From Faucicola sp902506225 (GTDB lineage Bacteria; Pseudomonadota; Gammaproteobacteria; Pseudomonadales; Moraxellaceae): 64,000 bases of DNA. The notes under the pieces are model-generated. The model saw nothing but the letters and a program-made list of their open reading frames with translations. It ran no database searches and was not told the origin of the DNA. This document shows, one piece after another, positions 35,295 through 44,703 of this stretch. Location of the stretch: positions 2,356,001-2,420,000 of the forward strand of contig LR733345.1 in the NCBI GenBank assembly GCA_902506225.1, written 5' to 3'. Every line of letters begins with the position of its first letter. Positions within the stretch are counted from its first letter, which is position 1. Made by a program: the position numbers and the translations under genes.

Positions 35295-35830
35295 AACACC
35301 GCCTTTAGAGCCAAAGAACCAGCCCATACTGCTTTTGCCCCGTCCTGCTGTATCGGCAAAGACTTTGTTGCATTTGATACGGTGGTTATCACAAACCGCT
35401 AGGCTGGTTGAGTCGATGTAGCTAATCCCTGTGCAGTTGCCTTGCATTAAGAATTGTAGGTAGTCACACATGGGATATACGGCTTTTTCCATCAGTTCTA
35501 CCATTCTGTTGTAACTTGGTAGTCTTGGAAAGGCATTTTTTAGCCATTGACAGACATAGCCATAGTAAAAGGCTTTAAATTCTCGATAGCGTATTTGATG
35601 AAATAGTACCAAGATGGTGATGATTTCTGCTAAACTTATTTTGCATGGTTTGTTGCGTGACTTTTTACTGCTGTTGTTCCTTATTTTTAGCATTTTCTGC
35701 TGTCGTCGATGTGGCAGTAAAGTTCTACAAGATTGTCCATGTAAGAAGTCCTTGTTAAAGGTGTTTGCGGTGAACTTACTTTAGCATGTTGGACTTCTTT
35801 TTTTTATCCTTTCTTATGTCGAATTCAGGT
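35295..35830 (-). pseudogene. IS982-family transposase, 5' part, frameshifted
   Basis: Begins at the IS982 terminus (ACCTGAATTCGACATAAG at 35813-35830, reverse strand). MDNLVELYCHIDD is followed by a frameshift and then MLKIRNNSSKKSRNKPCKIS..., ending at GRGKSSMGWFFGSK where IS3 copy 2 interrupts. The 3' half is absent here. The other IS982 pieces lie at 44.5 and 46.3 kb. Confidence 0.85.
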
Positions 35831-36253
35831 TAATTTAATTATTGGCGTACCGTATTCTACTTTATCATTGTCTTCTAGCAATATCGAATATACACAGCCT
35901 GCTTTATCAGCAATTACAGGTAACAGCTGTGCCATACATGCCACATAAGCCACGGTATCACCTTGTTGTACTTTATCACCAACTTTTACCAAAGGCTCAC
36001 TAATGGCATCGGCTGATAGCTTGAGTCGTCCGATATAGGTTGATTTGATGACATAGGTATTATCATTTGTAACCTCATCAACATCTTGTTTGGCGGTATC
36101 TTTGACATTTGAACGCGATAACTGATTATTGTACAAAGTAGCATACTGGCTGTTTTTAATACGGATGCTATCACCTTGTACTGTGATTTCGACTTCAGCA
36201 AGTTGGCTATGAGCGACCAGACTGACCATATCTTGAATATGTTGAATGTCCAT
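35825..36253 (-). CDS. BCCP-like protein lacking the biotinyl lysine
   Basis: 142 residues with an N-terminal AccB-like segment and a C-terminal biotinyl/lipoyl β-sandwich (LVKVGDKVQQGDTVAYVACM). Where the intact BCCP upstream has VEAMKIMHEVKAE, this protein has VACMAQLLPVIAD: the modified lysine is replaced by Ala108. It cannot be biotinylated at the normal site and may be structural. It is the last gene of the pxp operon. Its final Thr codon and stop lie in IS982 terminal sequence, so the natural C-terminus may have been altered by that insertion. Confidence 0.75.
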   Translation of the reverse strand: MDIQHIQDMVSLVAHSQLAEVEITVQGDSIRIKNSQYATLYNNQLSRSNVKDTAKQDVDEVTNDNTYVIKSTYIGRLKLSADAISEPLVKVGDKVQQGDTVAYVACMAQLLPVIADKAGCVYSILLEDNDKVEYGTPIIKLT

Positions 36254-36273
36254 AATGTATCCGTAAGTTATGT

Positions 36274-37038
36274 TTACTTGAGATTAGATTTCGCCTGAAT
36301 AGCAATGCCCTGCTGTTGTAATTCAGCTTGGATACGCTTGGCAAATTGTACAGCATGTTCACTATCGCCATGCAGACAAATACTGTCAGCTTGTACTTTT
36401 ATGGTTTTGCCGTTGACGCTAGTGACACTACTATCTTTTATCATTTGTAACACTTGAGCAAGGGCTTCATCATCGTTGTCAATCACCGCATTAGGCTGAC
36501 TCCGAGCAACCAATGCCCCATTTTCTTCATAACGGCGGTCGGCAAATACTTCTGATTCGGCAACGATGCCATGTTGCTGTGTTGCCTTAATCAGCTCACT
36601 ACCCGATAAACCCATGATAGCTAACTTTGGATTAAAGCCTTTGATGGTTTCTACAATAACATTGGCTAAATGGGCATCTTTGGCGGCTTGGTTATATAAT
36701 GCCCCATGCGGTTTAACATAATCAAGGGACACACCCACCCAATCACACAGCGATTGAATTGCCCCCAACTGATAAAGCAACACCGCTTTAATCTCATCAT
36801 CAGGTAATTCATGATTAGTGCGTCCAAAGTTTGCTCTATCATCAAAACTTGGGTGGGCTCCAACTCGTAAGCCTTGCTGTTTGGCAAGTTTTAAAGTTTT
36901 GAGTATTTCGCTGGGTGAACCTGCGTGCAATCCACAGCAAATATTGGCAGAACTGACGATGGTGAGCAGTTTGTCATCTTGACCGCAACCTTCGGAGACA
37001 TCGGCATTTAAATCAATCGTTAAAGTCGCTGTTGTCAT
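36274..37038 (-). CDS. pxpA: 5-oxoprolinase subunit A (LamB/YcsF family)
   Basis: 254 residues. Family markers DLNADVSEGCGQDD near the N-terminus, ICCGLHAGSPSEI, and GAHPSFDDRANFGR. With PxpB and PxpC it forms the ATP-dependent enzyme that opens 5-oxoproline (pyroglutamate) to glutamate. Starts two bases after the pxpC stop. Confidence 0.92.
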   Translation of the reverse strand: MTTATLTIDLNADVSEGCGQDDKLLTIVSSANICCGLHAGSPSEILKTLKLAKQQGLRVGAHPSFDDRANFGRTNHELPDDEIKAVLLYQLGAIQSLCDWVGVSLDYVKPHGALYNQAAKDAHLANVIVETIKGFNPKLAIMGLSGSELIKATQQHGIVAESEVFADRRYEENGALVARSQPNAVIDNDDEALAQVLQMIKDSSVTSVNGKTIKVQADSICLHGDSEHAVQFAKRIQAELQQQGIAIQAKSNLK

Positions 37039-37040
37039 TG

Positions 37041-38039
37041 TTATTTCCCCTCTGCAAAATTTTTGACACGCTGAATATGGCGTTCTCGTGCTTTTTTGCC
37101 ACTTATAACTTCATCAAGTGTTACCCACTGAAACTGACAAGACTGTCCAAAGCGTAACTGGGCAAATTTGCCAATATCGGCTTGAATAATACTGGCAATT
37201 TTAGGATAACCACCTGTGGTTTGGGCATCTGCCATCAAGACAATCGGATGACCTTGCGGTGGCACTTGTATCATACCGATATCCACCCCATGAGAATTCA
37301 TTTGTAGCGGTTCGGTCAACGCCAAAGTTTGCTCCCCTTCTAAGCGATAGCCCATGCGATTGCTACTGCTTAGTAATTTATAGGGTTGCTTAGTGAGTTG
37401 TAACAGCGAATCACGGGTAAAATAGTCCGTTTCACTATTTTTGACAATACGAATTATTGGTTTTGCGTTTTTATATAAATCATGATAATCATCTTCAAAT
37501 TGAGCCATGCCAATTTGAGATAGCTTGGGACGTTGCGTGTTTGTGACGCTTAACACGTCACCCACTTTTAACAAGCGACCATGATAGCCCCCAAATTCTG
37601 CTTTGGCATTGGTGCTTGCTGAGCCTAGCACCTGTTCAACGGCAAGACCACCTTGGATACAAATATAGCCGTGCATGCCTTGAATCGCTCTTACCAGTTC
37701 CAAAGTTTGCCCTGCCTTGATGGCAATTCGCCAACCATTGGGTACTCGCTCTCGTGTTTGCTTGGCTGTATCAGTCACATAGGCTTCGTACAACGCCCCA
37801 GTTAAGCAGACACTAATCTCCCCTGTAGTCGCATCCACATCGCTATCATCAAATGCAAGTGTCATACCGCCCAATGTCACCTCGATTGCCACCGTATTAT
37901 CTGGATTGTTCAATAAAGCATTGCCTGCCTTGATTGCCCAACTATCCATCGCACCACTTGTGCCAATGCCAAATCGTCTGTGACCAAAACGCCCCATATC
38001 TTGCAAGCTTGCCATCGCTGTCATTGCGGTGATTTTCAT
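37041..38039 (-). CDS. pxpC: 5-oxoprolinase subunit C (KipA/carboxyltransferase family)
   Basis: 332 residues of the AHS2 family: QDMGRFGHRRFGIGTSGAMD near the N-terminus, SNRMGYRLEG in the middle and GGYPKIASIIQADIGKFAQL near the C-terminus. The same fold forms one half of the carboxyltransferase domain of urea carboxylase. Its ATG overlaps the pxpB stop by four bases. Confidence 0.92.
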   Translation of the reverse strand: MKITAMTAMASLQDMGRFGHRRFGIGTSGAMDSWAIKAGNALLNNPDNTVAIEVTLGGMTLAFDDSDVDATTGEISVCLTGALYEAYVTDTAKQTRERVPNGWRIAIKAGQTLELVRAIQGMHGYICIQGGLAVEQVLGSASTNAKAEFGGYHGRLLKVGDVLSVTNTQRPKLSQIGMAQFEDDYHDLYKNAKPIIRIVKNSETDYFTRDSLLQLTKQPYKLLSSSNRMGYRLEGEQTLALTEPLQMNSHGVDIGMIQVPPQGHPIVLMADAQTTGGYPKIASIIQADIGKFAQLRFGQSCQFQWVTLDEVISGKKARERHIQRVKNFAEGK

Positions 38040-38749
38040 AAACGCTCCTCAATCACGTCAATGGCGACAAAGCTTAAGGTATCGCCTGCTTGGAGCAAGG
38101 TCGGTTGCTCATTTTTTAAATTAAATAGAGGCAATTCGGTACGCCCAAGCAACTGCCAACCCCCTGGTGATGCAAATGGGTAAATACCTGTTTGTTCACC
38201 ACCAATGCCGACTGAGCCTGCAGGAACTTGTAGACGTGGGACCACATGACGAGGCGAATACAGTTCGGGCGATAATCCGCCTAAATACGGAAACCCAGGT
38301 TGAAAACCCATAAAATACACGGTATAAATCGGTGCAGTATGACGTTCGACCAATTCACGCACGGTCATGTTTTTTTGTTGGGCTAAATCCAATAAATCAG
38401 GGCCATACTCACCACCATATCGCACAGGAATTTCGATATGCCGACCGTCGATTTTTTTGATAAATTGGCTGTCATGACTAATTGTTTGTAGAAAATATTG
38501 CAATTGAAGTAGCTGACGGGCAGTCAAGTCTTGGGTATAGACACTTAGCGTGTTCATACCGACTACCGTTTCTTTTATCCACGCTTTGATATCATCGAGT
38601 TGGGGAATTTTTTCTGCCAATCCCCAACATAATTGCTGTTGCTCAAGGGTAACAGGTTTGGGCAAAAACAAAGTCAAACATCGCTCGTTGCAGATTTGCC
38701 ATGTATGGGTTGCGGTGGATTGGGTTGTCATTGATTGTTGTTGGGTCAT
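38036..38749 (-). CDS. pxpB: 5-oxoprolinase subunit B (KipI/carboxyltransferase family)
   Basis: 237 residues of the AHS1 family with IEIPVRYGGEYGPDLLDLA and FMGFQPGFPYLGGLSPEL. Partners PxpC. Together they correspond to the carboxyltransferase part of urea carboxylase and, with PxpA, to 5-oxoprolinase. It follows the biotin carboxylase gene by about 45 bp. Confidence 0.92.
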   Translation of the reverse strand: MTQQQSMTTQSTATHTWQICNERCLTLFLPKPVTLEQQQLCWGLAEKIPQLDDIKAWIKETVVGMNTLSVYTQDLTARQLLQLQYFLQTISHDSQFIKKIDGRHIEIPVRYGGEYGPDLLDLAQQKNMTVRELVERHTAPIYTVYFMGFQPGFPYLGGLSPELYSPRHVVPRLQVPAGSVGIGGEQTGIYPFASPGGWQLLGRTELPLFNLKNEQPTLLQAGDTLSFVAIDVIEERL

Positions 38750-38795
38750 AACCTTATATTATTTAACCATTGGTTTATTGAAATTCGTTACTCAT

Positions 38796-40238
38796 TTAAG
38801 AATTTGGTGCTTGTAGTTGGTCGGCGGTAACTTGTAGCGTGTTTTGATTATTCTCAAGCCATTGGCTTAAATAGTGAATACTCGTCCCACCCGCTTGAAA
38901 CCCTGTATCCGCCAAAAAGCGTTGATGTAATGCTTTATTGGTCATAATGCCAGTCACCGTCAGTTCATGCAGAGCAGACTGCATTTTTTGCAGTGCCAAG
39001 CCCCGAGTCTTCGCATGGACACACACTTTGGCTATCAAGCTATCATAATGGGTTGGAATCAGATAACCTGATTCGATATGACTATCCACACGCACCCCAT
39101 TGCCCCCTGGGAGATGGCAATAGTTGACTTTGCCAGCACTAGGCATAAAGGTAAAAGGATGCTCAGCATTGATACGGCATTCAAACGCATGACCTTGTAG
39201 CACAATATCTGCTTGGCTAAAACCAAGCTCAAAACCAGCGGCCACTTTGATTTGCTCGCTGATTAAATCTATGCCTGTGACTAATTCGGTGACAGGGTGT
39301 TCCACTTGAATACGGGTATTCATCTCAATAAAGAAAAACTCGCCGTTTTCATACAAAAATTCAAACGTACCCACACCCCGATAGCCCATGTACTGACATG
39401 CATTGACACAAGCTTGTCCGATTTTTTGGCGTTCGGTCTCAGTGATGTGCGGTGCAGGAGATTCTTCCACCACTTTTTGGTGACGGCGTTGGCTAGAACA
39501 ATCTCGCTCACCCAAATGTACCGCATGACCGTAGTGGTCAGCAATCACTTGAATCTCAATATGACGGGGCTGTTGTAAGTACCGCTCCATATATACCACA
39601 GGATTGCCAAAAGCAGCATTCGCTTCTTTTTTGGTCATAGCAACCGAGCTAATCAAATCCTCTCGTCGGGTTACCACTCGCATACCACGACCACCACCAC
39701 CGCCTGCTGCTTTAATAATCACAGGATAACCGACTTGTTCTGCAATTGCCAAAATTTGGTTATCATCGTCTGGCAACGATCCATCTGAGCCTGGTACACA
39801 GGGTACACCTGCGGCTAGCATAGCTTGTTTAGCAGCAACTTTATCGCCCATTTGGCGGATATTGTCGGCACTAGGGCCAATAAACGTCAGTCCTGCTTGC
39901 TCGATACGCTCGGCAAAATCGGCATTTTCTGCCAAAAAACCGTAGCCTGGATGAATGGCATCAGCATGGGTTAAGTCGGCGGCTGCCAGAATTGCTTGTT
40001 GATTAAGATAACTTTGAGTGGCATTGGCAGGACCAATACACACAGTTTCATCTGCAAGACGGTTAGGCAACGCATCTCTATCAGCTTCTGAATGCACCAA
40101 AACGGATGTAATGCCCAGTTGTTTACACGCTCGGATGATACGTAGGGCAATTTCCCCACGATTGGCAATCAAAATTTTGTCAAAAAGTTTTGGCGTATTT
40201 AGCTGGGAAAATTGATGAAAACTTGTGGTTACGGTCAT
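38796..40238 (-). CDS. Biotin carboxylase subunit
   Basis: 480 residues, about 30 longer than AccC of fatty-acid synthesis because of an N-terminal extension. An AAGGA site before the ATG supports this start. ATP-grasp enzyme that carboxylates biotin on a carrier: HPGYGFLAENADFAE, AAGGGGGRGMRVV and FIEMNTRIQVEHPVTE. Its place between a BCCP gene and pxpB implies a dedicated carboxylase rather than the housekeeping acetyl-CoA carboxylase. Confidence 0.88.
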   Translation of the reverse strand: MTVTTSFHQFSQLNTPKLFDKILIANRGEIALRIIRACKQLGITSVLVHSEADRDALPNRLADETVCIGPANATQSYLNQQAILAAADLTHADAIHPGYGFLAENADFAERIEQAGLTFIGPSADNIRQMGDKVAAKQAMLAAGVPCVPGSDGSLPDDDNQILAIAEQVGYPVIIKAAGGGGGRGMRVVTRREDLISSVAMTKKEANAAFGNPVVYMERYLQQPRHIEIQVIADHYGHAVHLGERDCSSQRRHQKVVEESPAPHITETERQKIGQACVNACQYMGYRGVGTFEFLYENGEFFFIEMNTRIQVEHPVTELVTGIDLISEQIKVAAGFELGFSQADIVLQGHAFECRINAEHPFTFMPSAGKVNYCHLPGGNGVRVDSHIESGYLIPTHYDSLIAKVCVHAKTRGLALQKMQSALHELTVTGIMTNKALHQRFLADTGFQAGGTSIHYLSQWLENNQNTLQVTADQLQAPNS

Positions 40239-40281
40239 GAAGAAAGTAGTCCTTACGACAAAAATTTATAGGTTAAACGAA

Positions 40282-40791
40282 TCAAACAATGCTAAATAAT
40301 GGCTGGGCATATTCCACCATATCACCCTCATTCACCAAAATCGCTTGAATCGTACCTGTTTGCTCAGCTTTTACTTCGTGCATGATTTTCATCGCTTCCA
40401 CAATACACAAGGTATCACCGATTGCTACGCTTTGCCCAACTTCCACAAAGGCTGGACTTTCTGGACTGGATTTGCGATAAAACGTACCAACCATTGGCGA
40501 TACGATAGTCTGGGTGTTACTCTCGCTTGGGTAAGCGATGGCTTCCGATTTGTTTGCACCGTTAGCCAAAATACTTTCATTGCTATTTAACGTAAAGGGT
40601 TGCGGTGCTACTGAAAACATAGGCGTAGCAACCCCCTGTAATACCCTATCTGGTTGATAGGGTGTCTGATAAGACGCATGACGACAAGTAATACGAATAT
40701 TGGTTTGCCCTTCTCGTATCTCAATTTCGTCAATGTTGGCTTGTTCAGCGATTTTAATCAGCTTAGCCAATTGGTTGATATCAATATTCAT
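40282..40791 (-). CDS. Biotin carboxyl carrier protein
   Basis: 169 residues. N-terminal AccB domain, a Ser/Asn/Pro-rich linker (residues 45-95) and a C-terminal biotinyl domain with the attachment motif VEAMKIMHEV, biotin on Lys135. Precedes the biotin carboxylase gene by 43 bp. It is the functional counterpart of the degenerate BCCP-like protein at the operon's end. Confidence 0.9.
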   Translation of the reverse strand: MNIDINQLAKLIKIAEQANIDEIEIREGQTNIRITCRHASYQTPYQPDRVLQGVATPMFSVAPQPFTLNSNESILANGANKSEAIAYPSESNTQTIVSPMVGTFYRKSSPESPAFVEVGQSVAIGDTLCIVEAMKIMHEVKAEQTGTIQAILVNEGDMVEYAQPLFSIV

Positions 40792-40808
40792 ATACGTTTA
40801 TCCTAGAA

Positions 40809-42032
40809 TTATCCTGCCAAATATTTACTGATAGTAATGACGCTCAATATCGACATGGCAATTGCTACAATCCATCCAAAGATTGCCATCCACACAGGGT
40901 GACGATAGTTTCCAATGATATTTTTGCGGTAGGCAGCAAGCAAAATAATCACCAACGCAATCGGCAATACCAAGCCATTGAGCGTACCTACCAATACCAA
41001 AACTTGAGCAGGTTTACCAATGGTCACAAAGATAAGTGTCGAGATAGTGATGAAACCAATCACAAAAAAGCGTTTATTGCGTTCAATAAAATCACTAAAA
41101 TTGGTCAAAAACGTTACCGAAGTGTATGCACATCCAATCACCGAAGTAATCGACGCTGCCCAAATTACCATACCAAAAATTACCTTACCTAGGTCACCTA
41201 TACCATATTGAAACGGTGTTAATGCAGGATTATCCTTAATTAATGGGATGCCTTGGCTTACGACACCAAGTACACCTAAGAATAAAAAGATACGAATAAA
41301 CGAAGCAATCAAAATCCCTGAAACTGAGCTACGGTTAACTGAAGGCAGATTCTCTTCCCCTGTAATGCCTGCTTCTAGCAAGCGGTGGGCACCCGAAAAA
41401 GTGATATAACCACCAACCGTACCACCGACCAAAGTCACAATTGCCATAGCATCTAGCTTACTTGGGGCAACTGTTCTCACAATCGCTTCGCCAAATGGTG
41501 GATTGGTTTTAAACACCACATAAAAAATTAAGATAATAAGCACAAACCCCATCAATTGGGCGAATTTATCGATGGCTTTTCCTGCTTCTTTAAACAAAAA
41601 CAGACCAATCGCAATGATACCGCTAATCATAGCCCCCAACACAGGCGACATGCCAAACATACCTTGAAAACCCAATCCTGCCCCACCAATATTGCCGATA
41701 TTAAATGCCAAGCCACCCATAATAATTAAAAAGGCTAATACATATCCCATGCCAGGAAATACCAAGTTAGCGATTTCTTGAGCCTTCAACTTAGAAACAG
41801 TCACCACTCGCCAAACATTTAGCTGTACCCCGATATCCATCAAAATTGAGACTAAAATAACAAAACCGAAACTTGCCCCAAGCTTTTCGGTAAAAGTGGC
41901 GGTTTGGGTCAAAAATCCTGGACCCACCGCAGATGTTGCCATTAAAAAGGCAGCACCCAAAATAGCAGATTTTTGCACGGTTGTTATTGATGGGCGATGG
42001 GTTGTTGATTCTTTATCAGATGGGGTGCTCAT
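40809..42032 (-). CDS. NRAMP-family transporter (YcsG-like)
   Basis: 407 residues, about 11 membrane segments. The N-terminal SAVGPGFLTQTATFTEKLGA is the family's TM1 region, but it reads QTATFT where metal-transporting NRAMPs have a DPGN-type motif. The typical metal-binding Asp and Asn are thus not in place, and the substrate is probably not Mn/Fe. In Bacillus ycsG of this group sits beside ycsF (pxpA), so uptake of the operon's organic substrate is a reasonable inference. Confidence 0.82.
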   Translation of the reverse strand: MSTPSDKESTTHRPSITTVQKSAILGAAFLMATSAVGPGFLTQTATFTEKLGASFGFVILVSILMDIGVQLNVWRVVTVSKLKAQEIANLVFPGMGYVLAFLIIMGGLAFNIGNIGGAGLGFQGMFGMSPVLGAMISGIIAIGLFLFKEAGKAIDKFAQLMGFVLIILIFYVVFKTNPPFGEAIVRTVAPSKLDAMAIVTLVGGTVGGYITFSGAHRLLEAGITGEENLPSVNRSSVSGILIASFIRIFLFLGVLGVVSQGIPLIKDNPALTPFQYGIGDLGKVIFGMVIWAASITSVIGCAYTSVTFLTNFSDFIERNKRFFVIGFITISTLIFVTIGKPAQVLVLVGTLNGLVLPIALVIILLAAYRKNIIGNYRHPVWMAIFGWIVAIAMSILSVITISKYLAG

Positions 42033-42108
42033 GTTTATCCTTAAAAAATTAGGTAAAGAATTTTCCTTTTTACTGTAAATTCTATGTATTTTACTTTTAG
42101 CAATTTTA

Positions 42109-42894
42109 TCAATATAAAATTTCGCTATCTTTAATATCAGTAATGAACATAAAGCCAGGGGCGTGGGTAATCATTAATTCTGGTTTAGCACTTAGGCACA
42201 CGGATTGCGGTGTTACACCACAACCCCAAAATACAGGAATTTCTCCCGCTTGTATAGTGGAAGCTTCACCAAAATCTGGACTTGAGATATCTTTAATACC
42301 AATATATTCTGGATTACCGATATGGATAGGTGCACCATGGGTAGCTTTAAAATTTGAGGTTATTTCAGTGGCTTTGATAGCTTGTGCCATCGTCATAGGA
42401 CGCATGCTGACAGTGGTTGCTCCATGAAAAATACCTGCGGGTAATGTTGGTATATTAGTGATATACATAGGTACATTATGGTTTTCCTCAATATGTCTAA
42501 CGGGTAAACCTGCTTCAAGCATCGCATGCTCAAAGGTGAAGCTACAACCAATTAAAAAAGACACCATTTTTTCATCATATAAATCACTGATATCATAAGG
42601 TTTTTCAACCAATTTTCCTCGTTTGTAAACAAAATACAGACCTACTTCATTTCTAATATCACCCTGTGGAGCGTATTTTGGGAAACTAGGTTTGCCTACA
42701 TCTGAAACATCTAAAAGTGGGCAAGTCTTTGGATTTCTTTGGCAGAATAGTAAAAAGTCATAAGCATATGTTTGAGGTAATATAACTACATTAGCCTGAA
42801 TATACCCTTTTGCCATACCGCTCGTTGGTGCAATAAGTTTTTGTTCACGAATTGCTTGACGAATAAGATTAGGCGGTGTGTTTGTCCATTCCAT
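42109..42894 (-). CDS. Putative hydro-lyase (DUF1445, YcsI-like)
   Basis: 261 residues of the DUF1445/D-glutamate cyclase-like family: IRQAIREQKLIAPTSGMAKG at the start, FLIGCSFTFEHAMLEAGLPV and the C-terminal VFWGCGVTPQSVCLSAKPEL. The relative in Bacillus is linked to the pxp genes. Eukaryotic relatives convert 5-oxo-D-proline to D-glutamate. It is first in the operon and fits a pyroglutamate-related step. Confidence 0.85.
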   Translation of the reverse strand: MEWTNTPPNLIRQAIREQKLIAPTSGMAKGYIQANVVILPQTYAYDFLLFCQRNPKTCPLLDVSDVGKPSFPKYAPQGDIRNEVGLYFVYKRGKLVEKPYDISDLYDEKMVSFLIGCSFTFEHAMLEAGLPVRHIEENHNVPMYITNIPTLPAGIFHGATTVSMRPMTMAQAIKATEITSNFKATHGAPIHIGNPEYIGIKDISSPDFGEASTIQAGEIPVFWGCGVTPQSVCLSAKPELMITHAPGFMFITDIKDSEILY

Positions 42895-43119
42895 CTCTTC
42901 AACCTTTATAGCTCAATTAACTACACATGTATTTATTAACAGCCCATAAATTTTATTAGACTCCACCACTCTCAACGCTTAATAAGCTATTCATTCTAGT
43001 AAACTCAAAATTCAAAAGCTAATTTTATGATAAATTTAAAGCTAGTAATATCGGTGATTTATAAAAATTAGTCGAGAGTATGAACCGTCCCGAGTTTATC
43101 GGAGACAAGTTTACTTGAG

Positions 43120-44111
43120 TCAGGCAGCATAGCCTGACGGAATTAATGAACAATAGTAGATATTTTCCGCATCAAGAGGCGGCACATATCCATTCTTAGA
43201 ATGCAATCGTTCATGGTTGTACCAGTGTACCCAATCAAGGGTTGCTAGAGCAACATCATTTACGCCATCCCATTCCTGTTCCAAATAATCAATCACCTCC
43301 GCTTTATATAGCCCATTCACACTTTCAGCTAGGGCATTATCTGAGCGAGGAATAGCAAAGCACTGCTTTGCCCGAGTGCAAGACGTAGGGCTATTCCCGA
43401 AGTGGAATCGCCTGTCGTGCCGACTGATGCAGCAAGCCCCGATTGTTTAAGCCGTTCACCATATTTAATCGATAGATACTGACTACCTTTATCAGAATGA
43501 TGAATTACCCCGCTTGGTCTACCTCTAGCGTCTAAGGATTGATTTAGGGCATCTAAGACCAGCTGAGTGTCCATATGATTCGATACTTTCCAACCCACGA
43601 TAACTCGCTTAAATACGTCAATCACAAAGGCAGTATAGACCCAACCTGATTTAGTTTTAATGTAGGTAAAATCAGCGACCTGAGGAGCACTGCTCCGCAA
43701 GCGTCTTTTCTTGTTTGGGGCATCTGCGCTAAAGTTGCTTTTGACCAAATCATCGGGACTTTGTTGTCCTGGTCGCTGTTTGGTGGTAATTTTGCCTTTG
43801 CCCCGCCATACGCCTTGTATGCCTAGCTGTTTCATCAGGCGTTCAACGGTGCAACGACCTAATTTGGGCATACAATCCTGCTTAAGCTTATGCCAGACTT
43901 TACGAATGCCATAGCGACAGCCACTGGCTTGCCAAATCTGTTTGATTTGTGCCATGAGGTGCTTGTCGCTTTGTTTACGTCGGCTTTGCTTTTCTGGGTT
44001 GTCTTGTGCATCTTTGATGCGATAGTAGGTGGATGGGGCAATTGGCAGTATCCTGCAAATCAGCTCGATCCCATATTTTTGTTTTTCATCATCAATGAAT
44101 TTGACCATCAC
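43120..44111 (-). pseudogene. IS3 orfB disrupted by two palindromic inserts
   Basis: Reads MMVKFIDDEKQKYGIELICR..., with the HTH_21 part and DDE residues in ADFTYIKTKSGWVY and GVIHHSDKGSQYLSIKY. About 59 extra bases near 43350-43410 shift the frame after SVGTTGDS, and the remainder (ALAESVNGLYKAEVIDYLEQ...) resumes in another frame to 43120. A second, in-frame insert of about 27 bp near 43684-43710 adds KRRLRSSAP. Confidence 0.85.
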
Positions 44112-44425
44112 TTGGGTTTGCGGCCCTTCTCCGCCTGGGCTTCAATACCGGCTGCCTTGCGAATGATTTCGTTCGCTTGTTTGAGTTCTCGGTTTTCTCG
44201 CTCAAGCTCAGCGATACGAGCGGCTTGGCTTTGAGTAGTAACGGTCACAGGATTTTGCTTAGGTAGGTGCTTTTGATGCCATGAGCGTAGGGTTTCAGGG
44301 GTACACCCGAATTTGGGGGCGATGGCTTGGATGGCCGCCCACAGTGAGGGATAATCTTTTTGCGATTCGATGAGTAATTCGATGGCTCTTTTCTTAACTT
44401 CTGTTGGGTATTATTTGCTTTTCAT
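44108..44425 (-). pseudogene. IS3 orfA with stop at codon 5
   Basis: Begins MKSK then TAA, then continues open: YPTEVKKRAIELLIESQKDY..., the HTH LRSWHQKH and the leucine zipper ARIAELERENRELKQANEII. One nonsense change near the start inactivates it. Confidence 0.85.
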
Positions 44426-44475
44426 AAGGGTATTGTCTCAGAGTTTTAGGTCTCCGACAATCCCGGGGCGGTTCA

Positions 44476-44703
44476 TTTCTTGATTGAGACGGTGTTTGAT
44501 GAGTTAAAGAATATTTGCCATATCGAGCATTCAAGGCATCGTAGCCATGTTGGGTTTATGAGTAATTTGGTGGCAGGGCTGATTGCTTATTGCCATCAAC
44601 CCAAGAAGCCGACACTTAAAAATGTGCTGATTGAACCTTTCGTCGCTAAGATTGCTTGTTAATTCAAAGCCTTAGAGTATGGCTTATGTCGAACTGGGGT
44701 TAA
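44476..44703 (+). pseudogene. IS982-family transposase, 3' fragment and right end
   Basis: Encodes the IS982 C-terminus (IETVFDELKNICHIEHSRHR...) on the plus strand with stop at 44660 and ends at the IS982 terminus (reverse complement ACCCCAGTTCGACATAAG). The 5' part is replaced by the IS3 element. It adjoins the stop codon of the DASS transporter. Confidence 0.85.

Larger units (their letters stand above)
43081..44475 (-). mobile_element. Degenerate IS3-family element (IS3 group)
   Basis: 1395 bp with ends TGAACCGTCCCGAGTTTATC (43081) and, inverted, TGAACCGCCCCGGGATTGTC (44475). OrfA has an early stop and orfB is broken by short palindromic inserts. No matching target duplication; the right end adjoins an IS982 fragment. 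Terminal scraps of this type occur at 17.04, 20.1 and 46.4-46.6 kb. Confidence 0.88.
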
